A stretch of 64,000 bases of DNA from Streptomyces cyaneochromogenes. GTDB lineage: Bacteria; Actinomycetota; Actinomycetes; Streptomycetales; Streptomycetaceae. Position 1 is the stretch's first letter, and each line of letters begins with the position of its first letter. The notes under the pieces are model-generated. The model searched no databases. It had not been told where the DNA came from and was given only the letters and a program-made list of their open reading frames with translations. The stretch is taken from assembly GCF_003963535.1 (NCBI RefSeq), contig NZ_CP034539.1:5270001-5334000 (forward strand), given 5' to 3'. The position numbers and the translations under genes were made by a program. This document shows, piece by piece, positions 7,317-16,059 of the stretch.

Positions 7317-8444
7317 TACATCCGCGAAGCCGAACGGCAGGCCGGCTATCGCCACGTCTACTCGCCCGTGCTCGGCAAACGCGAGCTGTACGAGATCTCC
7401 GGGCACTGGGACCACTACAGCGACGACATGTTCCCGCCGATGAAACTGGGCGCCGAGGAAGTCGTCCTGCGCCCCAGCCTCTGCCCCCACCACGCCCTGA
7501 TCTACCGCTCCCGCTCCCACAGCTACCGCGAACTACCTCTCCGCATGGCCGAGTTGGGCGGCATGTACCGCTCGGAGCTGTCCGGAGTCCTGGGCGGTCT
7601 GACCCGCGTCCGCGCGATCCACCTCAACGACGCCCATATCTTCTGCACCCTGGACCAGGCCGTGGAGGAGGCCCGGGCGGCCCTCCAGCTCATCGCCCGC
7701 GCGTACGCCGACCTCGGCATCCAGGCCGTACGCCACCGCCTCTCCCTCCCCGGCGAGGGAGGCAAGTACGTCGCCGACCCCAAGCTGTGGCAGCGAGCTA
7801 CCACCCTCCTCCGCGAGGTTCTCGACGGCTCCGGCATCCCCTACGAGGCAGCCGAAGGCGAGGCGGCCTTCTACGGCCCCAAGATCGACGTCCAGATCGC
7901 CGACCCGTCCGGCCGCGAGGCGACCCTCTCCACCGTCCAGATCGACTTCCACCAGCCCGAACGCTTCGACCTGCACTACATCGGCCCCGACGGCGCCAAG
8001 CACCGCCCGGTCATGGTGCACCGCAGCATCATCGGCAGCGTGGAGCGAGCCGTCGCCCACCTGATCGAGCAGCACGGCGGCGCGTTCCCGGCCTGGCTGG
8101 CCCCCGTGCAGCTGCTGATCCTCCCCGTCTCGGAGGCGCAGGTCGAACCGGCGCAGAAGCTGCTGCGCAGGGCCCTGGACCAAGGCCTGCGCGCGGAACT
8201 CGCCGGCCCGGAGCTCGGCACCCTGGGCGCCCGTGTCCGCGCGGCCCGCCTCGTGCCGTACCAGGCGGTCATCGGGGAGCGGGAGGCGGAGGCGGGCGGG
8301 GACCTGGTGGCCGTACGGCTGCGGGACGGGCGGCGGCCGGGGGCCGTACCCGGGGCGGAGCTGGTCGCCCGGATCGCCGCCCGCGTCGCGGCCCGGGGCT
8401 CCGAACTGTGGGACGGGGGTCCCCTCGCCGGACGGCCTGCGTAA
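7197..8444 (+). CDS. Short threonyl-tRNA synthetase paralog (catalytic plus anticodon-binding domains only)
   Basis: 415 residues, ATG with GGAGGAG five bases upstream. It lacks the N-terminal TGS and editing domains of housekeeping ThrRS (about 640-660 residues). The class II core is present: motif 2 around YRSE (Arg125) and the three zinc ligands Cys96 (SLCPHH), His147 (NDAHIF) and His275 (VMVHRS). A C-terminal anticodon-binding domain starts at WLAPVQLLILP. Where canonical enzymes read WQCGT in the Thr pocket, this reads ATLST (242-246). It resembles the second, short ThrRS of other streptomycetes; it may be a stress or inhibitor-tolerant isoform (inference). Probably controlled by the upstream leader and hairpin. 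Confidence 0.88.
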   Translation: MHDHRRLGRELDLFDTDPLMGAGLPYWLPDGAVVRHVLEEYIREAERQAGYRHVYSPVLGKRELYEISGHWDHYSDDMFPPMKLGAEEVVLRPSLCPHHALIYRSRSHSYRELPLRMAELGGMYRSELSGVLGGLTRVRAIHLNDAHIFCTLDQAVEEARAALQLIARAYADLGIQAVRHRLSLPGEGGKYVADPKLWQRATTLLREVLDGSGIPYEAAEGEAAFYGPKIDVQIADPSGREATLSTVQIDFHQPERFDLHYIGPDGAKHRPVMVHRSIIGSVERAVAHLIEQHGGAFPAWLAPVQLLILPVSEAQVEPAQKLLRRALDQGLRAELAGPELGTLGARVRAARLVPYQAVIGEREAEAGGDLVAVRLRDGRRPGAVPGAELVARIAARVAARGSELWDGGPLAGRPA

Positions 8445-8499
8445 GGTCGCTGTCGTAGGAGCCACCCCCGGAGCCCATCCCCCCACGAGGAGCCTCGCC

Positions 8500-9471
8500 G
8501 TGACGAACGACGGTCAGCCCATACCGGTGATCATCGACTGCGACACCGGTGTCGACGACGCCCTGGCGCTGCTGTTCGCCGTCCGCCACCCGGGGCTGGA
8601 CCTGCGCGCGGTGACCTGTGTGGCCGGGAACACGGACGTGGACGGCGTCGTACGCAACACCCTGACCGTCCTGGAGCAGGCCGGCGCCCCCGACATCCCG
8701 GTCGCCCGGGGCGCCGCCCTGCCGCTGATCGAGCCCGCGCGCTCGGCGCGGCACGTGCACGGCGAGGACGGCATGGGCGACATCGGCCTGCCCGCCCCGA
8801 CCCGCGCCCCGGCCGACGTGGACGCGGTGACGCTGCTGCGGCGCGAGATCCTCGCCTCGCCGAGGCCGGTGACGCTGATCCCCACGGCGCCCCTCACCAA
8901 CATCGCCCTGCTGCTGCGCACCCACCCGGAGGTGACCCGCAACATCGAGCGGATCGTCTTCATGGGTGGCGCGGTGGCCTGCGGGAACGCCACGCCGGTC
9001 GCGGAGTTCAACGTGTGGCACGACCCGGAGGCGGCGGCGATCCTGCTCACGGCCGGGGTGCCGATCACCATGTACGGCCTGGACGTCTTCCAGCGGGTCG
9101 TCGTGCCCGGGGCGGACGTACGGCGGCTGCGCGCGAGCGCGGAACCCGGCGCACGTCTCGCCGGTGAGCTGCTGTCCCACCGCCCGGCCACGCCGGACGT
9201 CGGTGCCGACTCCGAGGCGGGCGGCATCGGCGACGCCGGCGCGGTCTGCGCGGTCGTGGACCCGGCGGGCATCACCACCCGGCTGCTGCCCGTGGAGGTC
9301 TCCCTCGCCCCGGGGCCGACGCGCGGCCAGACGATCGTCGACCGACGCCCGCGGCCGGGGGAGTCGGAGATACACATCGGCGACCGTGAGCGACACCTGG
9401 TGGACGTGGCCCTGGACGTGGACGTCGACCGGTTCGTGAAGCTGTACCTGACGGCGGTGGAACGCGCCTGA
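8500..9471 (+). CDS. Nucleoside hydrolase (inosine-uridine preferring family)
   Basis: 323 residues from a GTG at 8500 with GAGGAG upstream. The N-terminal Asp cluster IIDCDTGVDDALAL (Asp13, Asp15, Asp19, Asp20) is the Ca2+ and ribose-binding signature of the family. Further motifs are TLIPTAPLTNIAL, IVFMGGAV, and EFNVWHDPEAA with the second metal-site Asp. It hydrolyses the N-glycosidic bond of ribonucleosides for base salvage. No permease or kinase adjoins it. Confidence 0.92.
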   Translation: MTNDGQPIPVIIDCDTGVDDALALLFAVRHPGLDLRAVTCVAGNTDVDGVVRNTLTVLEQAGAPDIPVARGAALPLIEPARSARHVHGEDGMGDIGLPAPTRAPADVDAVTLLRREILASPRPVTLIPTAPLTNIALLLRTHPEVTRNIERIVFMGGAVACGNATPVAEFNVWHDPEAAAILLTAGVPITMYGLDVFQRVVVPGADVRRLRASAEPGARLAGELLSHRPATPDVGADSEAGGIGDAGAVCAVVDPAGITTRLLPVEVSLAPGPTRGQTIVDRRPRPGESEIHIGDRERHLVDVALDVDVDRFVKLYLTAVERA

Positions 9472-9570
9472 ATCCGGGTGTCCGAATGCCGCCTTGTCCG
9501 CACAAGCGCGGCTCGGCACTGTCATGGGGCACACGAAGCACACCGATGACCGACCACCATCGGAGACCCC

Positions 9571-10566
9571 ATGCTGCGGGTGCACTTCACAGCCGACGAC
9601 CTCGCGCGCGTACGCGTCGCCGCCGCCCCCGATCCCCTCTGGGAGATCGCCAACAGTTTCCAGGCACTGATCAGTGCCGACGCCCCCCTGCTCCTCGGGG
9701 AGTGGCGCAGGCTCGTGCGGCCCCGCGTGGGCTCCGTGCACGGGCTCCTCGCCGCTCTGCTGCCGCTGCGGGGCTACTCCCCGGACTTCCTCACACCCGA
9801 TCTGCGCGGCTCGTTCGACCTGGCGGGCGCCGTCGAGACCGTGCTCGGCACGCCCCGGGCCCGGTTGCGCGGCGACCTGGCACGGCTCGCCGTCTCGCGG
9901 GCCCGCCCGGGGCCGCTGCCGTCCGGCACGCGCGCCCTGGCCGACGGGGAGCCCGACGCCCTGCGCCGGCTGGGCACCGCCCTGCACACCTATCACCGCC
10001 GCGCCCTCGCCCCGTTCTGGCCGCGGATCCGGGCCCAGGTGGACGCCGACCGGGCCGTACGCGCCCGCGCGGTGCTGGAGGGCGGCACCGACGGCCTGCT
10101 GGCGGGCTTCCGGCCCGTGCTGCGCTGGCAGTCGCCCGTCCTGGAGGCCGACTATCCGGTCCGCCGTGAACTACGGCTCGGTGGACGGGGGTTACTGCTG
10201 CAGCCGTCGTTCTTCTGTCTCCGAAGACCCGTGACGCTGGCCGCCGAGGACCTGACGCCGGTCCTCGTCTACCCGATCCAGCACACCCTCGGCTGGGCCC
10301 GGGAGAGCGGGGGCACGGAGGCCGGCGTGGAGCTGGGCGCCCTCATCGGCCGCACCCGGGCCGCCATCCTGGAGGACGTCGTCACCGGCCGCACGACCGG
10401 CGAACTCGCCGAGCGCTTCGGCGTCTCGGGGGCGGCGGTGAGCCAGCACACCGCGATCCTCCGCCGGGCCGGGCTCCTGGTGAGCGTCCGCCGCAGCAAG
10501 AACGTCCTGCACACCATCACCCCCACGGGCCTCGCCCTGCTCGAGGGTGCGCGTGCTTCCGTTTAA
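9571..10566 (+). CDS. ArsR-type winged-helix transcriptional regulator
   Basis: 331 residues, ATG start. Residues 1-250 form an effector-like domain common to long streptomycete ArsR-type proteins (VHFTADDLARVRVAA at the N-terminus, PSFFCLRRPV, LVYPI). Residues about 255-325 are the winged helix (RTRAAILEDVVTGRTTGELA, VSGAAVSQHTAILRRAGLL, RSKNVLHT). Metal-binding Cys pairs of classical ArsR proteins are not seen. Target unknown. Confidence 0.85.
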   Translation: MLRVHFTADDLARVRVAAAPDPLWEIANSFQALISADAPLLLGEWRRLVRPRVGSVHGLLAALLPLRGYSPDFLTPDLRGSFDLAGAVETVLGTPRARLRGDLARLAVSRARPGPLPSGTRALADGEPDALRRLGTALHTYHRRALAPFWPRIRAQVDADRAVRARAVLEGGTDGLLAGFRPVLRWQSPVLEADYPVRRELRLGGRGLLLQPSFFCLRRPVTLAAEDLTPVLVYPIQHTLGWARESGGTEAGVELGALIGRTRAAILEDVVTGRTTGELAERFGVSGAAVSQHTAILRRAGLLVSVRRSKNVLHTITPTGLALLEGARASV

Positions 10567-10647
10567 GGCACGGCTTCAACGTGTGGCGGCGGCGCGGGAG
10601 TCGGCTCCAGCCTGAGGGCACGCACGATCAACCAGGGGGTTCGAAGA

Positions 10648-11139
10648 ATGCACACAGTGCGTGCCCAACGTTCCGTCCTCGGCGTCATCGGCGCCCTCAT
10701 CATCGCTCTGGCGGCCGTGTTCGCCGCCGGACCGGCGCAGGCCGCGTCGTCCTCGACCAACGCCGCGGTCGCGCCGCCCGCGCCACAGGGCGCACAGGCG
10801 GCGGATATCTCCGTCGCCGCGGTCTCGCCGGGGATCTCCCCGGCCGCCAACTTCATCCATGTGGCACCCGGCGGCACTTTCGACTGCACCAGCGGCAGCC
10901 TCTGCGCGGCGGTCTGGGATCCCACCACGAGCGACTGGAAGATCTACTACCTCTACACCTGCGCCAGGTACTCCCTGTCCAACTGGAACGGCACCGGCTA
11001 CTACTTCGACGAGCAGACCGGTGGCGTCACCTCCTACTTCTACGGTCAGAGCGGCAACGTTCTCAGGTCGTTCAAGCCCGACGGCGGAGTCCGCCACGAG
11101 GTGGACTGGACCCCGGTCTGGTCCATCCGCAACTGCTGA
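10648..11139 (+). CDS. Secreted small Cys-containing protein, possible peptidase-inhibitor I36-like
   Basis: 163 residues with a signal peptide ending AAGPAQA. The mature part carries paired Cys (TFDCTSGSLCAAVWD, YLYTCARYSL, IRNC) and many aromatic Gly/Tyr segments (GTGYYFDEQTGG, SYFYGQ). This layout resembles beta/gamma-crystallin-like or I36 peptidase-inhibitor proteins of streptomycetes. The assignment is by pattern only. The gene is closed by the 32-bp palindrome at 11159. Confidence 0.75.
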   Translation: MHTVRAQRSVLGVIGALIIALAAVFAAGPAQAASSSTNAAVAPPAPQGAQAADISVAAVSPGISPAANFIHVAPGGTFDCTSGSLCAAVWDPTTSDWKIYYLYTCARYSLSNWNGTGYYFDEQTGGVTSYFYGQSGNVLRSFKPDGGVRHEVDWTPVWSIRNC

Positions 11140-11158
11140 TACCGAACCTCAGACGGAC

Positions 11159-11190
11159 AAGGGGCCCGGGGTGATCACCCCGGGCCCCTT
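11159..11190. terminator. Perfect 32-bp palindrome, bidirectional terminator
   Basis: Arms aaggggcccggggtga and its exact reverse complement meet at 11174/11175. A flanking AA/TT makes it usable from both sides between the convergent genes ending at 11139 and 11204. Confidence 0.85.
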
Positions 11191-11203
11191 CGGTTCCCCT
11201 GGA

Positions 11204-12139
11204 TCAGGAACGCGCCGTGCGCCGCCGCTTCGACGCGACCATGAACGCCGCGCCGCCCGCGACCAGCACCACCGCGCCGATGGCGATCGGGCCGGTCGCG
11301 CTGCTGCCGCCGGTCTGGGCGAGGTCGCCGTCGCCGCCGTTCGGGGACGGGGCCGGGGCGGACGGCGAGTCCGAGGCCTCCGGGGTCGGGGTCTCGGTGG
11401 ACGGAGTCTCCGAGGCCGGCGGCGTCGTCTCCTCTGCCGGCGTCGACGGCTCCTCGGAGGCGGGCTCCGACGGCTCGGCCGGCGGCGTGGTCGGCGGCTC
11501 CTCGGTGGCCGGCGGCTCGGTCGTGCAGTCCTTCGTGCCGCCGTTCCAGGCCGCGATCAGCTTGTCCTTGATGACCGGGCGGTCCGGGCCCTTGGGCAGC
11601 TCCCCGTGCTCGAAGCCGTCGTTCGCGCCGAGCTTGCCGTCGAACTTCACCGCGCCCCGGTACAGGTCGATCTGCGCGAAGCAGCCCGCGTCCGGCACGG
11701 CGATGTCGAGCGTGTCGGTCTGGCCGGGCTTGACCGTGACCGTGTCGAAGTCGACGAAGACCTGCTCGCCGGAGGTGGCGAACGTCGGCCCGTGGGCGAG
11801 GTAGGAGGCGAGCGAGGCGGTGCAGGTGGTGGCGTCGGCGGCGGCGCGGACGGCGACGTGGACCTTGCCGTCGTCGGTGACCTTCAGGTTCTGGTCGTCG
11901 ACCTTGACCGAGTCGTAGAAGTTCGTGCCGTCGAGCGAGAACTGGCAGCGGTCGGTGGCCGTCTCCGTGCCGGCACCCGTGCCGGGCTGGTAGGTGCCGC
12001 CGGACTTCCAGCCGTCGCCGCCGTGCGAACCGGTGGCCCAGGCACCGGAGGCGGAGGCGACGGTGGCCGCGCAGAGGGCGAGCGACGCGGCGCCCGTCCC
12101 CAACAGGCGTCGCGCGATGACACGTCTCGCTATGGACAT
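11204..12139 (-). CDS. LAXTG sortase-anchored surface protein
   Basis: 311 residues from the ATG at 12139; an in-frame start further upstream would precede the signal peptide. Signal peptide to about residue 35 (ASLALCAATVASASGAWA). A globular domain spans 36-210, then a Pro/Thr/Ser/Glu-rich wall-spanning stalk. The sorting signal LAQTG is followed by a hydrophobic helix (IAIGAVVLVAGGAAFMV) and a KRRR tail. LAXTG is the class E sortase motif of actinobacteria. The binding function is unknown. A 248-bp divergent region separates it from the glucosidase gene. Confidence 0.87.
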   Translation of the reverse strand: MSIARRVIARRLLGTGAASLALCAATVASASGAWATGSHGGDGWKSGGTYQPGTGAGTETATDRCQFSLDGTNFYDSVKVDDQNLKVTDDGKVHVAVRAAADATTCTASLASYLAHGPTFATSGEQVFVDFDTVTVKPGQTDTLDIAVPDAGCFAQIDLYRGAVKFDGKLGANDGFEHGELPKGPDRPVIKDKLIAAWNGGTKDCTTEPPATEEPPTTPPAEPSEPASEEPSTPAEETTPPASETPSTETPTPEASDSPSAPAPSPNGGDGDLAQTGGSSATGPIAIGAVVLVAGGAAFMVASKRRRTARS

Positions 12140-12387
12140 GCGTATCCCATCGTGGGGTGTGGTCGAAGAAGAAACACTGGGCTCATTGGTCACATGCGCC
12201 ACAGCGTGAGCACATCGTCGGGCGCGGCGAGAACGCTGTCAACCTGCGGGAACGCAAGGGAAGTTCAAACAGCAATCACAATTCCGTCACACGGGGAATG
12301 ATCTGATCCGCTCTTCGCGGTGTTCGCTTTTCCGGCGAAGTGGACAGAGTTCTCACTGTCGCCGTACTCACCCCACGAGGAGACCGC

Positions 12388-14052
12388 GTGACCGTTCGCC
12401 CCACCACGCCCGACCTCTCGTCCAGCAACCCCGACTGGTGGCGCCAGGCCGTCATCTACCAGGTCTACCCCCGCAGCTTCGCCGACGGCGACGGCGACGG
12501 GCTCGGCGACCTCAAGGGCCTGACCGGGCGCCTGGGCCACCTCGCCGGCCTCGGCGTGGACGCCCTGTGGCTCAGCCCGTTCTACCCGTCCGAACTGGCC
12601 GACGGCGGCTACGACGTCGCCGACTACCGCGACGTCGACCCCCGCCTGGGCACCCTCGACGACTTCGACGCCATGGCCGCCGAGGCCCACCGCCTCGGCC
12701 TGAAAGTGATCGTCGACCTGGTCCCCAACCACACCTCCCACCAGCACGTCTGGTTCCAGGAGGCGCTGCGGTCCGGCCCCGGCTCGCCCGCCCGCGACCG
12801 CTACGTCTTCCGCGACGGCCGCGGCCCGCACGGCGAACTCCCGCCCACCGACTGGCAGTCCGTCTTCGGCGGCAGCGCCTGGCGCCGGGTCCCCGACGGC
12901 CAGTGGTACCTGCATCTGTTCACCCCGCAGCAGCCCGACCTGAACTGGGAGCACGAGGAGGTCCGCGCCGACTTCCGCACCACCCTGCGGTTCTGGTCCG
13001 ACCGCGGCGTCGACGGCTTCCGCGTCGACGTGGCCCACGCCGTCGCCAAGGACCTGAGCGAGCCGCTGCGCGACCTCGGCGCCCCGGAGCTCAGCCGCGA
13101 GGAGGAACTGGACCGGTTCCCGCCCGGCACCCACCCCTTCTACGACCGCGACGAGGTCCACGAGATCTACCGCGACTGGCGCAAGATCTTCGACACCTAC
13201 CGCCCGCCCCGCATGGCGGTCGCCGAGGCCTGGGTGACCTCGGCCTCCCGCCGCGCCCTGTACGCCCGCCCGGACGAACTGGGCCAGGCCTTCAACTTCG
13301 AGTATCTCCAGGGAAGGTGGGACGCGGAGGAGCTGAAGCGGATCATCACCGACTCGCTCGCCACGGCCCGCTCGGCCGGCGCCTCCGCCACCTGGGTCCT
13401 GTCCAACCACGACGTCGTACGCCACACCTCCCGTCTGATGCTCCCGCCCGGCACCGACGACAACGCCTGGCTCCTGTCCGGCGGCCACGCCCCGGCCGTC
13501 GACGAGTCCGCGGGCCTGCGCCGGGCCCGCGCCGCGACCCTCCTCATGCTCGCGCTGCCCGGTTCGTCGTACGTCTACCAGGGCGAGGAACTCGGCCTGC
13601 CCGAGGTCGCCGACCTGCCCTTCGAGGTCCTCCAGGACCCCATCTGGGAACAGACGGGACGCGTGCGCAAGGGCCGCGACGGCTGCCGGGTGCCGCTGCC
13701 GTGGACGACGACGGGGCCGTCGTACGGCTTCGGCGCGGGCGGGTCCTGGCTGCCGCAGCCGTCGGCTTTCGCGGCGTACGCCGTCGAGGCCCAGGACGGC
13801 GTGGAGGGTTCCACCCTGGAGCTCTACCGCAGGGCCCTGCGCCTGCGCCGCAAGCTGCTGGAGGGCGAGGAACTGCAATGGGCGCCGGACAGCCCGCCCG
13901 GGGTGCTGCACTTCGCCCGCTCGGACGGCTGGCGGTGCGTGGCCAACCTCTCCGGTACGGCGGTCGAGTTGCCGCCGGGTGAGGTGCTGATCGGCAGCGG
14001 GCCGCTGGAGGGGGGTCGGCTGGGGCCGGACACGACGGTCTGGCTGGCGTAG
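12388..14052 (+). CDS. GH13 alpha-glucosidase / oligo-1,6-glucosidase
   Basis: 554 residues, GTG with GAGGAG eight bases upstream. The (beta/alpha)8 domain starts WWRQAVIYQVYPRSFAD. Conserved GH13 regions are DLVPNHTS, GFRVDVAH (nucleophile Asp214), VAEAW (acid/base Glu280) and LSNHD (Asp342). The QPDLNWEH segment is typical of family 13 alpha-glucosidases acting on malto- or isomalto-oligosaccharides. No signal peptide is seen, so it is cytoplasmic. No maltose ABC genes adjoin. Confidence 0.92.
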   Translation: MTVRPTTPDLSSSNPDWWRQAVIYQVYPRSFADGDGDGLGDLKGLTGRLGHLAGLGVDALWLSPFYPSELADGGYDVADYRDVDPRLGTLDDFDAMAAEAHRLGLKVIVDLVPNHTSHQHVWFQEALRSGPGSPARDRYVFRDGRGPHGELPPTDWQSVFGGSAWRRVPDGQWYLHLFTPQQPDLNWEHEEVRADFRTTLRFWSDRGVDGFRVDVAHAVAKDLSEPLRDLGAPELSREEELDRFPPGTHPFYDRDEVHEIYRDWRKIFDTYRPPRMAVAEAWVTSASRRALYARPDELGQAFNFEYLQGRWDAEELKRIITDSLATARSAGASATWVLSNHDVVRHTSRLMLPPGTDDNAWLLSGGHAPAVDESAGLRRARAATLLMLALPGSSYVYQGEELGLPEVADLPFEVLQDPIWEQTGRVRKGRDGCRVPLPWTTTGPSYGFGAGGSWLPQPSAFAAYAVEAQDGVEGSTLELYRRALRLRRKLLEGEELQWAPDSPPGVLHFARSDGWRCVANLSGTAVELPPGEVLIGSGPLEGGRLGPDTTVWLA

Positions 14053-14101
14053 GTCGCGAGTTGGCATCGGCTCCGTAAAGCGATGGCCGGGCACGGGCCG
14101 C

Positions 14102-14920
14102 TCAGCGCCCGGCGCCCTTGCGGAACGTCGCCCGCGCCCACAGGTAGCCCGTCAGGCCGAGGCCGGCGCACCAGGCCAGGGCGATCCAGGCGTCGTTGCC
14201 GATCTCGGTGCCGAGCAGGAGGCCGCGCAGGGTCTCGTTGATGGGCGAGAAGGGCTGGTACTCGGCGAACCAGCGCAGGCCGGTCGGCATCGAGTCGGGG
14301 GTGACGAACGCGCTGGAGAGGAAGGGCAGGTAGATCAGCGGCATCGGGGCGTTGCTCGCGGCCTCGATGGTCTTCGAGTTCAGGCCCATCGCGGCCGACA
14401 GCCAGCTCAGTCCGAAGGCCAGGAACAGCAGCAGCCCGAGGGCGGCGGCCCACTCGACGGCGGTGGCGTCGGGGCGGAAACCGATCGCGTACGCCACCCC
14501 GGTGACCAGGGCGAGGATGAACACGATCTGGATCATGTTGCCGAGCACGTGCCCGGTGAGCACCGAACTGCGCCAGATCGCCATCGTCCGGAAGCGGTTG
14601 ATGATGCCCTCGGTCATGTCGGTGCACACGGTCACCGCGACCGTGATCGTGCCGGAGGTCACCGCCATCACGATGATGCCGGGGACCAGGTAGTTGATGT
14701 AGGCGTCGCGGTCGCCGACCCCGATCCCCTCGCCGATCGCGCCGCCGAAGACGTACACGAACAGCAGCAGCATCAGCACGGGCAGGGTGACGATCTGCAC
14801 CGTCAGGGACGGGTAGCGCAGCATGTGCTTGATGTTGCGGCGCAGCATCGTCATCGAGTCGCGAAAGGCGTAGGAGCGGGTGCGCGCGGGGGTGGTGGCG
14901 GTGGTGGGGACGGTGGTCAT
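14102..14920 (-). CDS. ABC-2 type permease, DrrB-like
   Basis: 272 residues from the ATG at 14920. About six membrane segments include LTVQIVTLPVLMLLLFVYVFGG, YLVPGIIVMAVTSGTITVAV and WAAALGLLLFLAFGLSWLSA. The motif GIINRFRTMAI followed by a downstream amphipathic helix is characteristic of DrrB-type daunorubicin-resistance permeases. It lies 53 bp downstream of its ATPase gene in the same unit; together they should export a hydrophobic compound. Regulated with the ATPase by the divergent TetR protein. Confidence 0.9.
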   Translation of the reverse strand: MTTVPTTATTPARTRSYAFRDSMTMLRRNIKHMLRYPSLTVQIVTLPVLMLLLFVYVFGGAIGEGIGVGDRDAYINYLVPGIIVMAVTSGTITVAVTVCTDMTEGIINRFRTMAIWRSSVLTGHVLGNMIQIVFILALVTGVAYAIGFRPDATAVEWAAALGLLLFLAFGLSWLSAAMGLNSKTIEAASNAPMPLIYLPFLSSAFVTPDSMPTGLRWFAEYQPFSPINETLRGLLLGTEIGNDAWIALAWCAGLGLTGYLWARATFRKGAGR

Positions 14921-14973
14921 CGGGGTGTCCTTTCGGGGACGGGTCGGGCGGCGGTGCGTCGGACGGTGGCGGG

Positions 14974-15909
14974 TCAGACGGTGGCGGTCTTCTGGGTCTC
15001 GGTCAGCGCGAGGAACACGTCGTCCAGGTCGGGGGTGTGCACGGTGAGCGACTCGGCCTCGACGGCCGCGGCCTCCAGCAGGTCGAGGACCGCGCGTACG
15101 GTGGCGGGGGTGCCGTCGCCGGGGACCTGAAGGGCGAGGTTCTCGGGGTCGCGCTGGGCGACCTCGAAGACCCGGGCGGCCGCGTCGAGCCGCCGCTCGT
15201 CGGCGAACCGGAGCCGGATGTGGCTGCCGGGGATACGGCGCTTGAGCTCCTCCGCGGTGCCCTCGGCGACGATCCGGCCGCCGTGCAGCACGGCGATGCG
15301 GTCGGCGAGCTGGTCGGCCTCCTCCAGGTACTGCGTGGTGAGGAAGATCGTGATGCCCAGGTCCTCGACCAGGCCGCGGACCAGCTCCCACACGGTGCGG
15401 CGGCTGCGCGGGTCGAGGCCGGTGGTGGGCTCGTCGAGGAAGATGATCCGCGGCTCGCCGACCAGCGTCATCGCCAGGTCGAGCTTGCGGCGCATACCGC
15501 CGGAGAAGGTGGAGGCGGCCTTCTTCGCCTCCTGCGTCAGATCGAAGCGCTCCAGCAGGTCGGCGGCCCGGCGACGGCCCTCGCCGCGGCTCAGGTGGTG
15601 CAGGTCCGCCATCAGCAGCAGGTTCTCCTCGGCGGTCAGCAGCCCGTCGACGGCGGCGAACTGGCCGGTCACACCGATCGAGCGGCGTACGTCGTCGGCC
15701 TGCCGCACGACGTCGTAGCCGCCGACGCGGGCCTCGCCGGCGTCGGCGCCGATCAGCGTGGACAGGATCTGGACGGTCGTGGTCTTGCCGGCGCCGTTCG
15801 GGCCGAGCAGGGCGAAGACCGACGCCTCGGGGATGCGCAGGTCGATGCCGTCGAGCACCGACTTCTCCCCGTACGACTTGCGCAGGCCCTCTGCGTGGAT
15901 GGCGGTCAT
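14974..15909 (-). CDS. ABC transporter ATPase, DrrA-like
   Basis: 311 residues. Walker A LLGPNGAGKTTTVQIL, signature FSGGMRRKLDLA, Walker B RIIFLDEPTTGLD, and switch region FLTTQYLEEADQLAD (His replaced by Gln, as is usual in DrrA). The C-terminal extension ends TPDLDDVFLALT, the DrrA regulatory-domain motif. It powers the downstream permease. Starts 150 bp from the divergent TetR gene with operator-like repeats between. Confidence 0.93.
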   Translation of the reverse strand: MTAIHAEGLRKSYGEKSVLDGIDLRIPEASVFALLGPNGAGKTTTVQILSTLIGADAGEARVGGYDVVRQADDVRRSIGVTGQFAAVDGLLTAEENLLLMADLHHLSRGEGRRRAADLLERFDLTQEAKKAASTFSGGMRRKLDLAMTLVGEPRIIFLDEPTTGLDPRSRRTVWELVRGLVEDLGITIFLTTQYLEEADQLADRIAVLHGGRIVAEGTAEELKRRIPGSHIRLRFADERRLDAAARVFEVAQRDPENLALQVPGDGTPATVRAVLDLLEAAAVEAESLTVHTPDLDDVFLALTETQKTATV

Positions 15910-15945
15910 GACTCTCCTCGGTGACTTCGACGACTTCTAGGGGAC

Positions 15946-15985
15946 TTTTACGGTGTGCAACTCCGTGGACTTGCACACCGTAAAA
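15946..15985. promoter_or_regulatory. Operator candidate 1 for the TetR regulator
   Basis: Perfect inverted repeat with 15-bp arms: ttttacggtgtgcaa (15946-15960) and its reverse complement (15971-15985), separated by 10 bp. It lies directly upstream of the exporter genes. Confidence 0.8.
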
Positions 15986-15988
15986 CTT

Positions 15989-16009
15989 GACTTGCACGGT
16001 GTGCAAGTC
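15989..16009. promoter_or_regulatory. Operator candidate 2
   Basis: Inverted repeat gacttgcac/gtgcaagtc with a 3-bp spacer. It shares the core TTGCAC/GTGCAA with site 1 but in a compact arrangement. Confidence 0.7.
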
Positions 16010-16024
16010 CTTTGGGGCAGGAAC

Positions 16025-16039
16025 TTTTACAGCGTGCAA
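16025..16039 (+). promoter_or_regulatory. Operator half-site 3
   Basis: The segment ttttacagcgtgcaa matches 13 of 15 positions of the site 1 arm and lies 20 bp before the TetR start, suggesting autoregulation. Confidence 0.55.
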
Positions 16040-16059
16040 GAGGCGGTTACGCTGGTCCC

